DNA from: Methanocella arvoryzae MRE50
Lineage (GTDB): Archaea; Halobacteriota; Methanocellia; Methanocellales; Methanocellaceae
NCBI RefSeq assembly: GCF_000063445.1
Contig: NC_009464.1
Span: forward strand, 2,728,001-2,792,000
Reading direction: 5' to 3'
Length of the DNA stretch: 64,000 nucleotides
Below, in pieces: positions 16,901 through 24,363 of this stretch; position 1 is the first letter of the stretch; the number at the start of each line of letters is the position of its first letter. Made by a program: the position numbers and the translations under genes. The notes beneath the pieces are model-generated. The model worked only from the letters and a program-made list of their open reading frames with translations. It was not told the origin of the DNA and ran no database searches.

Positions 16901-17603
16901 GGCTTCTCTGTGAATCGTTTAAAGCCGGGTCCTGGGAAGCCTGCTGGTATGCGCCGACGAATCCGTGAGGCAGTCCATAGATCATGTCGGGGGCAGCTTT
17001 GATCTGGTACATACCATCGTGACCAGAGACGAGCTTATCTCTGCCAGCGTAAAGCTGGCTGCTCATCGAGAGCATCTGCCGCTGGCCACGGTGGATCTGG
17101 TCGTTGATCTGCAGGGCAGCCTCTTTCAGGTCGTACATGCCCTTGCTGGTGTTGAGCAGCATATCGGTGGCATTATACATCTCGAAGTTCGCCTTCGAAA
17201 TATTTTCGTATCCGGCGTGCAGCCCTTCGTGAAGGTCGGGTGTCATGCTGACCAGCATCGCCCGCTGCATGCCGCAGAGGGAAGTGGTGCTTGACAGGTT
17301 CTGGATCGCGCTGTCGTTAACGACAGTAGAGTTGAGCCTCCTGATGAAGTCGGAGGCCGCAGTCCGGTTATCTGACTCGACGACTACGATCAGTTGCGTA
17401 GTTACCGGGGCCGGGAACTGGGCGTCGTAAATATCCTGGGCTCTGGACGAGTCCGTGTCCTTCGGCATGAAGTTCGTCGCGTCGTACTTCAGTGTGTCAG
17501 AGAGGTTCAGCGCCAGCGGCGCCATGAGTATCAGAATGAGTACCCATACTCCGATGACCACCAGCGGTTTGCTGGCGATTAGTTCACCGAGTTTCTTGAA
17601 TAT
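13953..17603 (-). CDS. MMPL/RND-superfamily exporter (HAE3-like) with tandem-repeat periplasmic-side domain
   Basis: The protein has about 1200 residues and the duplicated RND layout. TM1 is near the N-terminus, followed by a very large external domain, then six helices (from about residue 605) including GAGIDYCVFMLSRY. A second external domain and a final helix bundle with GMGVDYDIFLVTR complete it. The acidic GxGxDY motifs are the proton-relay signature. Between about residues 328 and 525, five units of about 34 residues repeat a YDLGxNPS...YVL pattern. The start is unclear: the first ordinary start codon is GTG at 17561, placing TM1 at residue 2, but the open frame continues upstream and GAAGGTG sits before an ATA at 17603 that would give a normal IFKKLGELIASKP start. 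The substrate is unknown; lipids, sterol-like compounds or drugs are exported by relatives. Regulation is probably by the neighbouring MarR protein. Confidence 0.85.
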   Translation of the reverse strand: MFKKLGELIASKPLVVIGVWVLILILMAPLALNLSDTLKYDATNFMPKDTDSSRAQDIYDAQFPAPVTTQLIVVVESDNRTAASDFIRRLNSTVVNDSAIQNLSSTTSLCGMQRAMLVSMTPDLHEGLHAGYENISKANFEMYNATDMLLNTSKGMYDLKEAALQINDQIHRGQRQMLSMSSQLYAGRDKLVSGHDGMYQIKAAPDMIYGLPHGFVGAYQQASQDPALNDSQRSQAAYSAVSGSASGPASGYLSAFYGAWNSPGINSIANPDERAKAAIQAAFPQVLAGITDPVQSAMFQAAYAGMSYDSYSPATVKSFCVNTAMAQGNLEDSYKPQLEAVYDLGPNPSADAYDNMVLAGARSMPGVTDDQFQAVKDIYYMGRNPSPDRIADYLVQKAKESTDDPDARQLIQEAWDLGNPTEEEANNYVLRKITRDMNESETATVKEIFGWGPKPNNSTVADYVLRQAMAGKNASENQTIMEVYNLGRNASNDSIKAYVVGKIVDSMNTTGGDNSYFFALLDLDRNLSDSELEAFAGNWADTHDYNSPRIFPDQITKSLTAGNVTLFLVALDADSAVDTDIINADIAQLRKHIIDLKAGGEFSSVNAYVTGSGAMTTDTEKASMSDISNIDKFTILVVLILLLLYFRSVLTPFVPLAAIGVAIVSTMGALTIISYYMDLYYIIQTLIVVIMMGAGIDYCVFMLSRYVEERREGRDKKTAVVTMVEHAGKSITSSGLTAALGFGALVFSGQGMFTSIGAGISIGLIVSMITALTLIPAVLMLVGDRLFWPNKIFNVKSGQTLTGLWDRLTSNVMKRSKVIVALAVLLAVPAIFFAAQLSTGMDMVSMLPDNVESKTGYDVLEESMGSSLMGRVMITATLPVNLTDDSGNQSVAAMDRIENISAMISGIHGVDKVYSMTRPDGETITYANLSGYSMVEKAYYEQYMDNATGLDGRTTVIYASFNGSPYSNDAFHAIDEMRAMFKDNSTGALEGTEFHVGGSPAMTRDVEAANINGFMVVLPIVIVGILLILIVLLRSVFLPLRILLTLSLSICITLAAYVIVYQIGQGATMIFMLPMMLFCALMGMGVDYDIFLVTRILEEKQKGRSDREAIKKAISSTGLIILICAFIMAGAFGTLMLSSMQMMQQIGFALSSGVLIDATLMLMIVVPAIMIIMGKWNWWWPFGGQRSEDREEPAKPGEDKVAEPAKLVVPEKTKKE

Positions 17604-17680
17604 ATTAACACCTTCTCTCGTTGCGGTTGTGACAGGCAGCCGGATAAGCCGGATACCCTTTCATCAAAGGCTGTTCATAT

Positions 17681-17732
17681 TTAGTAAGTGGGCTTACTAA
17701 GCGCAACTTATACCTTTGCTTACTATAAATAC
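17681..17732 (-). promoter_or_regulatory. Promoter and MarR-type operator upstream of the MMPL exporter
   Basis: TTAGTAAG (17681-17688) and CTTACTAA (17693-17700) are exact complements with a 4-base spacer. Upstream for the exporter, at about 17719-17732, the minus strand reads ATTTATAGTAAGC: a TATA-like box overlapping another TAGTAAGC half-site. Two related half-site clusters flanking the expected transcription start fit cooperative binding by the MarR homologue encoded at 17839-18387. Confidence 0.65.
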
Positions 17733-17838
17733 TTTGGGACTTCGACAGGTAAGTTTAAATACGGTGCCATCGCAATATATCCTTTCATTTTTCAGTTACC
17801 TGTTGTAAAAAGATAGCTTATTTGCCCTTTCGATTAAT

Positions 17839-18387
17839 TTAACGTAGCCTGTTCAATATTTTGATAAAAGTATCCATGTCCTCGCCGACAGCGGCGAAGA
17901 ACTCCTGATCGAACTTGATGGCCTCTTTCAAGGCGACGTCTATAGTTTCTCTTCCCTTGTCAGTGATCACGAGGGATTTCGCTCTCCTGTCGACCGGGTG
18001 GTCCTGCCTGTCGATATAGCCCTTCTTTTCCAGAGTGCGCAGCACCTCGGAAACCATCATCTTATCCGCGCTCAGGAAGGCCGCAAGGTCCGCCTGGGTG
18101 ACCAGCTTGCCGTTTTTGGTTATCATCATCAGGCTGGCCAGCATGGTCAGCTGAGTGCTGGTGAGGTCGAAGCCGGCGAGCCTTTCCTTAATCCGCTTCT
18201 GCCAGGTGTGGATAACCTCAAGCAAAAGGAAGCTCGGGCTGGCCGTGAGCATGCTCATCTCCGGCGACATCTCTTTCCAGTCATCTTCGGGGGCCGGGCA
18301 AGGCATGGGATCTTTATCCCACTCGACGTCCATGTTCGGGTAAATGTTCGTGGCATGATAAAAATTTATCGTCTCGTCCTGCAGCAT
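17839..18387 (-). CDS. MarR-family transcriptional regulator
   Basis: The 182-residue protein has a MarR winged-helix core at about residues 60-160. The recognition helix region is TQADLAAFLSADKMMVSEVLRTLEKK; the wing is DRQDHPVDRRAKSLVITDKG. It has about 40 extra N-terminal residues rich in Asp, Pro and Met, with two possible later starts (Met19, Met28), so the true start may be downstream. The gene lies upstream of the exporter in the same direction with a 235-base gap containing the palindromic TTAGTAAG site. Repression of the exporter and relief by its substrate is the usual arrangement, and inferred here. Confidence 0.85.
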   Translation of the reverse strand: MLQDETINFYHATNIYPNMDVEWDKDPMPCPAPEDDWKEMSPEMSMLTASPSFLLLEVIHTWQKRIKERLAGFDLTSTQLTMLASLMMITKNGKLVTQADLAAFLSADKMMVSEVLRTLEKKGYIDRQDHPVDRRAKSLVITDKGRETIDVALKEAIKFDQEFFAAVGEDMDTFIKILNRLR

Positions 18388-18517
18388 TACCTCCCCTGCA
18401 TGTCTGGCAGCCGGCGATGCGAACCGGCCGACGTATGCCTGTATTTTGGGCAGACAGCATTCTTTCGGACACCACTAACTATTAAATAAAAGAATATGAT
18501 TAAGTAATGGTCCTATC

Positions 18518-21055
18518 ATGAGCTCTTCGAAGAAGAAGTCACGTGCACCTAAACAGAAGCTCCCTGAGGTCACGATCGACAAAACCGTGGCAGTTACCTC
18601 TTCTACTCAGGAACCCGCCGCGGAAATGCCTGCTGCCGCCCTGAATCCGGAAGCGCCGCAGACTCAGGCCTCTCTGGCAAGCAAAATACTTTCTATGAAG
18701 CTGTCGCTTTCCAGTTTTCTGTTGCTGGGCATCCTCGCCGTAGGCCTGGCTTTCAGGATGCTGCCCTCTACCTATGCCATCCGGGATGGCTACGTGCTGT
18801 TCGCAGAGTTCGACCCTTACTATCATATGCGCAGGATCACCTACGCCGTCGAAAATTTCCCGTTCACCAACGTGTTCGACCCGTATGTGAACTACCCACA
18901 CGGCTTCTTCGTGGGCTGGCCGCCGCTCCTCGATGTGATGGGAGCTACCCTGGCCTTGATCGTCGGCCTCGGCAATCCTGACACTTTTACCATCGAGATC
19001 GTGTCGGCCTTACTGCCGGTGGGCCTCGGCCTGCTTGCCATCGTGGCTGCATACTTCTTCGTCAGGGACGTCTTTAACGAGAAGGTAGCGCTGCTGGCGG
19101 CGTTCGTCATGGCCATCCTGCCGGCCTCCATCTTCCGGGCCAGCTTCGGATACGTCGACCACCACGTGCTGGAAGTCCTGCTCTCGCTGACTACATACGT
19201 GCTCTTCATGCGGGCGGTGTCCCGGGCAAAGGCGCAGGGGCTGACGCTGCGGAACCTGACGCAGAACCGGGAGCCGGTGATCTACGCTGCCCTCGCCGGC
19301 GTAGCCACGGCTGCCATGGTCTTCGCCTGGGATGGGGCGCCTATCTTTCTCGGCATTATCGTTCTTTACTCGCTGCTACAGTACACCGTCGATGCGTGGA
19401 GAAAGGATAGCTCTGAATATCTCTCTTCAGTCGGCATCGTCACTGCAGTCGTAGCCCTCCTCCTCGTAGGTCCGGCAGCGGTTACCAGCTACCATGGCAT
19501 GCGATTCGAGATCAGCGCCATACACCTGTCTCTCTTCCATCTGATTTTAATGGCCGGCCTGGCCGGATTTTTCCTGTGCATGGAAGGCCTGCGCCTGGCC
19601 GTAGCCAGGGCTAAAGCACCATGGTTTGTCCTTCCCGCGGGTATCGTCATACTGGGCGCTATCGGAGCGCTCGTCGTCAAAACTTTCCTGCCGGCCGTAT
19701 TCCATAACCTGGAAGCCGGCCTCACTTTCCTGCGGAGCGGGAGCCTCGTTCTCTCATCAATCTCCGAAGTGGCGCCGCTGCTCTACTGGACAGGGCAGTT
19801 TTCGCTGACCCTCATCGAAGCTTTCCTCTCCTCGGCAGTGCTGCTGGCCATTGTGGGGATGGCATGGTTCATCTATCTGTTCCCGGCCAGGCGGCCTTCT
19901 AACGAGGAGATCTTTTTCCTCACCTGGTCGGTGGCCATTATCGTTCTCGGGCTGCTGCAATCCCGGTTCATCTACCTTCTCGGGGCTTGCGTGGCAATAT
20001 ATGCGGGCTACGGGATGTATAAGATCCTGGCTACTGCCGGGCTGGAACAGCTGCTCGAAGGGCTTCGCAAGCCTGTAAAAGAGCAAAGCCGGGCTCGCAA
20101 TCCTGTAAAAGTCCCGCCTCTGCTGATAGTCGCCGCTGTCCTCTTACTGCTGCTGCTCGCGCCTACGGCTTACGCTTCCTATACCCGGTATACGACTCCG
20201 GAGCCCTATACCATGGACTGGAACCAGGCGGCGCTGTGGCTCAAAGACAATTCGCCCGCTACTTCATTCACCTATTCGGCAAACATGAGCGCCAGGCCCG
20301 AGTACAGCGTCATGAACTGGTGGGACGACGGCAACTTTATCCTGTACCGGGCTGAGCGGCCTGCAGTCTCTAATAATTTCCAGACCGGCATCGATGCCTG
20401 TTCCAGGTATTTCATTGCCCAGGACGAGGCCTCCGCCAATCAGATCATGGATGAGCATAACAGCCGCTATGTGATGATAGACAAGCGTATGACCTCGGGC
20501 ACTCTCGGCTACAGCATCGGAACGTTCGAGAACATGCCGACGCTTGCCGGCGAGGATCCTTCCCGGTACTTCATGACCTACCGGATGCCTCAGCCGTACA
20601 GGTCGGAAATCGCCTACGAAGGGAACGACCGGTACTACGGCACGATGTTTTCCCGGCTCTGGTACGGGTGGGGCTGTGGCGGCATGAGCCCGATCGGAGG
20701 GCTCCAGAACGGCCTTGAGCACTACCGGCTCCTGTATATCACCGATGGCGTAGATCCTGTCATGATCTTCGAGTACGTCAGGGGTGCGACCATTTCCGGC
20801 ACATCGGAGCCCGGCGCTAAAGTGGAGATCAGGCTGAACGTGACTTGCGGGGACACTACCAGAATTTATAATAGCATCGCCACAGCCGACTCCTCCGGGG
20901 CCTACAGCTTTACCGTGCCTTACCCGACCGGCATGGCTGGCGACGTCCGGACAGGCCCTGAATACACAATCACCTCGGGCGCAGGGACAGTAAAGGTCCA
21001 GGTGCCGGAGGATGCTGTCACCGATGGCAGGACCATTACCGCCGGAGGTATGTGA
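18518..21055 (+). CDS. aglB: Oligosaccharyltransferase AglB (STT3), copy 1
   Basis: AglB transfers the lipid-linked glycan to Asn of exported proteins. The 845-residue product has a basic N-terminal tail, about 13 membrane helices from residue 65 to 550, and a C-terminal external domain. Catalytic features are visible: the acidic EFDPYYHM motif near residue 97, DHH near 214 (GYVDHHVLEVL), and the Asn-sequon-binding motif near residue 600. That motif reads WWDDG instead of the WWDYG seen in the other two copies here. The C-terminal 80 residues form a small beta domain (GTSEPGAKVEIRL). It is followed without a gap by a PQQ-propeller protein. It is clearly diverged from AglB2 and AglB3, so it may prefer different substrates. 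Confidence 0.93.
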   Translation: MSSSKKKSRAPKQKLPEVTIDKTVAVTSSTQEPAAEMPAAALNPEAPQTQASLASKILSMKLSLSSFLLLGILAVGLAFRMLPSTYAIRDGYVLFAEFDPYYHMRRITYAVENFPFTNVFDPYVNYPHGFFVGWPPLLDVMGATLALIVGLGNPDTFTIEIVSALLPVGLGLLAIVAAYFFVRDVFNEKVALLAAFVMAILPASIFRASFGYVDHHVLEVLLSLTTYVLFMRAVSRAKAQGLTLRNLTQNREPVIYAALAGVATAAMVFAWDGAPIFLGIIVLYSLLQYTVDAWRKDSSEYLSSVGIVTAVVALLLVGPAAVTSYHGMRFEISAIHLSLFHLILMAGLAGFFLCMEGLRLAVARAKAPWFVLPAGIVILGAIGALVVKTFLPAVFHNLEAGLTFLRSGSLVLSSISEVAPLLYWTGQFSLTLIEAFLSSAVLLAIVGMAWFIYLFPARRPSNEEIFFLTWSVAIIVLGLLQSRFIYLLGACVAIYAGYGMYKILATAGLEQLLEGLRKPVKEQSRARNPVKVPPLLIVAAVLLLLLLAPTAYASYTRYTTPEPYTMDWNQAALWLKDNSPATSFTYSANMSARPEYSVMNWWDDGNFILYRAERPAVSNNFQTGIDACSRYFIAQDEASANQIMDEHNSRYVMIDKRMTSGTLGYSIGTFENMPTLAGEDPSRYFMTYRMPQPYRSEIAYEGNDRYYGTMFSRLWYGWGCGGMSPIGGLQNGLEHYRLLYITDGVDPVMIFEYVRGATISGTSEPGAKVEIRLNVTCGDTTRIYNSIATADSSGAYSFTVPYPTGMAGDVRTGPEYTITSGAGTVKVQVPEDAVTDGRTITAGGM

Positions 21056-21056
21056 A

Positions 21057-22316
21057 GTGAGAAAAGCACTGGCAATTGCATTACTCCTCGCCATGCTGGC
21101 TACCGTGCCCGCTCAGGCGATCGCAGAGGACTGGACAATGGTCAGGAAGAATGTGCAGCACACCTCTTATACTGGCGAAAAACTGTCTCCTCCCCTCGAG
21201 GCGGCCTGGGTGAACAACGTAGGCAGCGGTATCATCGGCTCTGCGGTGATCCACGGCAATACTGTCTATTATGCGAACGGCGCGGGGAACGCTCTGACTG
21301 CGGCCGACCTGGCCACTGGTAAGGTGCAGTGGATTTTCAGGACTGACGGCTCCATTGAGAATACGCCCGCGCTGGCGAACGATACTCTGGTTTTCGGCTC
21401 GTATGACAGCCACGTCTACCGGGTCCGCATATCGGACGGGTCGCTCGTATGGAAAACGCCTGTAGGCGACGGCATGTACTCATCGCCGCTGGTCTACGAT
21501 GGCCGGGTTTACGCTGGTACTGATGGCAGCAACTTCTACGCACTGGATCTGGCCACTGGCAACGTTGTCTGGAAGCTGGAGCGTAACACGACTCAGGCCT
21601 CACCCGCCGGCGATCAGGGCAAAGTCTTCATCGGCATGCATGACGGCCACGTCTACGCGCTGGACGCGGCGACGGGCAACGTAGTATGGTCTTACGATAC
21701 AGCCAGCCAGATACACGCCTCCCCCATGATCTTCGACGGCAAGGTCTTCATCGCCACCCGCGGCGGCGAACTCTTCGCGTTCGACGAGGCTTCAGGGGCA
21801 GTACTCTGGCAGGCTGACCTGGGCTACAGGGCAGACACCACGCCTTCGGCAGATCCGGAGCAAGGCACGGTTGTCGTTGGCACGTATGGCGGTTATGTGA
21901 AGGCGTTCCACGCGGATAATGGAACGCTGAAGTGGGCCTCTGGGTTCTACGGGCCGATGTACTCGACGCTTACTATATCCGGCGACTCGATCTATGGAGT
22001 TACCCAGGACGGCTGGATATTCGCCCTCGACAGAGAGGACGGATCGGGCTTGTGGGGCACAGACCTCGGCGGAGTGACCTTCGCGTCTCCCGTAATTGCG
22101 GGCGGACGCCTGGTGATCGGCACTCTGGCCGGACAGGTCATCGCTTTCAAAACCTCCGCAGCATTGCCCTCTCCCTCGCCTGCACCGGCCACTTCTGATG
22201 TGCTCCCGGCAGTACCGGGAGATCAGGTGGCCACCCCTGTCCAGACCCCGTTCCCGGGAGTCATGGCAGCCATCGGCATGCTCCTTCTTGCCTTTATCCT
22301 TGGCAGGCGGCGATAA
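21057..22316 (+). CDS. Exported PQQ-type beta-propeller protein with C-terminal membrane anchor
   Basis: The 419-residue protein starts at a GTG one base after the aglB1 stop, with GGAGGT eight bases ahead. It begins with a signal peptide (MRKALAIALLLAMLATVPAQA). The body is a series of WD/PQQ-like blades, each with the pattern ALDLATGNVVWKLE, about seven in all. The C-terminus has a Pro/Thr linker, then TPFPGVMAAIGMLLLAFILGRRR-like anchor: a PG motif, one membrane helix and an Arg cluster. This tripartite end resembles archaeosortase-processed PGF-CTERM or PEF-CTERM signals. Propellers of this class are usually scaffolds or BamB-like. Direct linkage to AglB1 suggests a surface role, possibly as a glycosylation target or partner (inference). 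Confidence 0.85.
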   Translation: MRKALAIALLLAMLATVPAQAIAEDWTMVRKNVQHTSYTGEKLSPPLEAAWVNNVGSGIIGSAVIHGNTVYYANGAGNALTAADLATGKVQWIFRTDGSIENTPALANDTLVFGSYDSHVYRVRISDGSLVWKTPVGDGMYSSPLVYDGRVYAGTDGSNFYALDLATGNVVWKLERNTTQASPAGDQGKVFIGMHDGHVYALDAATGNVVWSYDTASQIHASPMIFDGKVFIATRGGELFAFDEASGAVLWQADLGYRADTTPSADPEQGTVVVGTYGGYVKAFHADNGTLKWASGFYGPMYSTLTISGDSIYGVTQDGWIFALDREDGSGLWGTDLGGVTFASPVIAGGRLVIGTLAGQVIAFKTSAALPSPSPAPATSDVLPAVPGDQVATPVQTPFPGVMAAIGMLLLAFILGRRR

Positions 22317-22361
22317 AAGTATATAACATGCAGGCCATTGGCAATCTTAGAGGAGTCTGAA

Positions 22362-23360
22362 ATGAAGGTGGTCATACCCGCAGCAGGCGCCGGAAAGCGG
22401 CTCTACCCCCACACGTATACAAAGCCCAAGCCTATGGTATACGTGGCCGGTAAGCCGATCATCGGCCACATCCTCGACAAGGCCGTCGATCTGCAGCCTG
22501 ACGAGCTGATCATTGTGGTCGGGTATATGAAAGAGAAGCTCATCGACTATGTAGATGAGCATTACTGCGGTATTTTTAAGAAGATCACGTATGTCCACCA
22601 GGATCAGCAGCTGGGCCTCGGGCACTCGATATACGTGGCCCGGGAAGCGATCGACGATGCTCCGATCATGATAGCGCTCGGGGATATGATATTCAAGGGC
22701 GGGTACAGCGACTTTGCCAGGCTGCACGCGTGCAACGGAAAGTGCTCAGGCTCTATCGGGGTAAAGGAAATCGATAACCCGAGCCACTATGGCATCGTAT
22801 TCCTCAATGGCGACGGCACGATCAAGAAGATGGTGGAAAAGCCGAAGAAGTCCTCCTCCCGGCTCGGCATCGCGGGCGTCTACTTTATAGACGATACGCC
22901 CGGGCTGATCAGGGCTCTAGAAAAAGTGGTTGAAAACAGGGGTGAGGGAGAGGTGCAGCTGACCGACGCGCTCCAGAAGGCCATCGAGGCAGGCTCGGAC
23001 TATAAACCTTTCGAAGTGAGCAGCTGGTACGACTGCGGCAGGCCTGAGTCGCTGCTCGAGGTCAACAGGCTCCTGCTGGCTGAAAAGAGTAAGATGAGCT
23101 GGAAGCCCCGGAACTCTATCCTGATCGAACCGGTATGCGTGGGACAGGACGTCGAGATCGAGAACTCTATCATTGGGCCTAACGTCTCAATTTCAGACGG
23201 GGCCAGAATTACGAGTTCCATCATCGAGGACAGCATCATCGGCTCGCATGCCGAAATCAGGCGGATGGCCCTTCGCTCGTCCATCGTCGGTGACGGAGCG
23301 ATCATTTCCGGAAAAGCCAACTCCCTGAACATCGGGGATTCTTCCACAATTGAGTTTTAG
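22362..23360 (+). CDS. Sugar-nucleotide nucleotidyltransferase with left-handed beta-helix tail
   Basis: The 332-residue enzyme begins with the nucleotidyltransferase signature IPAAGAGKRLYPHTYTKPKPM and has GDMIF as metal-binding Asp region near residue 105. The C-terminal 90 residues have the isoleucine-rich hexapeptide pattern (ENSIIGPNVSISDGARI) of a left-handed beta-helix. This is the layout of glucose-1-phosphate thymidylyl/uridylyltransferases and bifunctional GlmU-like enzymes of archaea. It would make an activated sugar for the glycan pathway. I prefer the ATG at 22362 because GAGGAGT lies 6 bases before it. The exact sugar and nucleotide are not determined. Confidence 0.85.
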   Translation: MKVVIPAAGAGKRLYPHTYTKPKPMVYVAGKPIIGHILDKAVDLQPDELIIVVGYMKEKLIDYVDEHYCGIFKKITYVHQDQQLGLGHSIYVAREAIDDAPIMIALGDMIFKGGYSDFARLHACNGKCSGSIGVKEIDNPSHYGIVFLNGDGTIKKMVEKPKKSSSRLGIAGVYFIDDTPGLIRALEKVVENRGEGEVQLTDALQKAIEAGSDYKPFEVSSWYDCGRPESLLEVNRLLLAEKSKMSWKPRNSILIEPVCVGQDVEIENSIIGPNVSISDGARITSSIIEDSIIGSHAEIRRMALRSSIVGDGAIISGKANSLNIGDSSTIEF

Positions 23361-23369
23361 GTGATATTC

Positions 23370-24326
23370 ATGACAGTGACATCGCTGGTTACGGGTGGCT
23401 CGGGCTTCATCGGCTCTCACCTCTGCGAATACCTGCTCGGGAAAGGCGAGAACGTCATAGCAGTCGACAACCTCGGCAGCGGGCGCCTCGAAAATATAGG
23501 CGGGGTCATGGGCAACGATCGGTTCAGGTTCATCCGGCATGACATCCGGGAGCCCTTGCAGATCGACGGCAAGATCGATTTTGTGTACAACCTGGCCTCG
23601 AGGGCGTCTCCGGTGGACTTCTTCACCCAGGCGGAAGAGATCCTGATGACCAACAGCCTCGGCACGTACAATATGATCCAGCTGGCCCTGGAAAAGAAAG
23701 CCCGGTTCCTGGAAGCCTCGACATCGGAGAGCTACGGCGATCCGACTATCAGCCCCCAGCCTGAGACCTACTGGGGTAACGTCAACCCGATCGGTCCCCG
23801 GGGCTGCTATGATGAAGCCAAGCGGTTTTCCGAAGCGCTCACCATGGCCTTCGTCAGGTACCACGGGCTCGATGGCAGGATCATCCGGATCTTCAACACT
23901 TACGGCCCGAGAATGCGCCCGGATGACGGGCGGGTGGTGCCGAACTTCACCATGCAGGCGCTGGCCGGGGAGCCGATGACTGTTTACGGTGAAGGCAGCC
24001 AGACCCGCAGCTTCTGCTATGTGTCGGACCTGGTTCGGGGGATATACCTCGCGATGAACCGGGATGTCAGGGGCGAGGTTATCAACCTCGGCAACCCCAC
24101 GGAGATGACTGTGCTGGAGTTCGCGAAGAAGATCAAGGCCATAACTGGCAGCAGCAGCGAGATCGTGTTCAGGCCGCTGCCAGAGAACGATCCCATGCAG
24201 CGCAGACCTGATATTGGAAAGGCGAAGAGGCTGCTGGGGTGGGAGCCGGAAGTCGGGCTCGACGAAGGATTGCAGCTGACGATCGAGTGGTTCCGGCAGA
24301 GCCTGAATTGTCCGAAGCCAGCTTGA
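23370..24326 (+). CDS. SDR-family sugar-nucleotide enzyme, UDP-glucuronate decarboxylase-like
   Basis: The 318-residue protein is an extended short-chain dehydrogenase. It has the NAD-binding loop [10 protein letters not shown] near residue 8 and the catalytic YDEAK with the preceding Ser/Thr cluster STSESYGDP. The block [14 protein letters not shown] followed by [15 protein letters not shown] is typical of UDP-xylose synthase (UDP-glucuronate decarboxylase) rather than of GalE. It would supply a pentose or related nucleotide sugar to the glycosyltransferases nearby. The ATG at 23370 is preferred over the GTG at 23361, which overlaps the ribosome-binding GGTGAT. The gene directly follows the nucleotidyltransferase and is probably in the same operon. 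Confidence 0.85.
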   Translation: MTVTSLVTGGSGFIGSHLCEYLLGKGENVIAVDNLGSGRLENIGGVMGNDRFRFIRHDIREPLQIDGKIDFVYNLASRASPVDFFTQAEEILMTNSLGTYNMIQLALEKKARFLEASTSESYGDPTISPQPETYWGNVNPIGPRGCYDEAKRFSEALTMAFVRYHGLDGRIIRIFNTYGPRMRPDDGRVVPNFTMQALAGEPMTVYGEGSQTRSFCYVSDLVRGIYLAMNRDVRGEVINLGNPTEMTVLEFAKKIKAITGSSSEIVFRPLPENDPMQRRPDIGKAKRLLGWEPEVGLDEGLQLTIEWFRQSLNCPKPA

Positions 24327-24363
24327 AAATGGTTAAATACCTGTCACCGGATTCATCATTACC

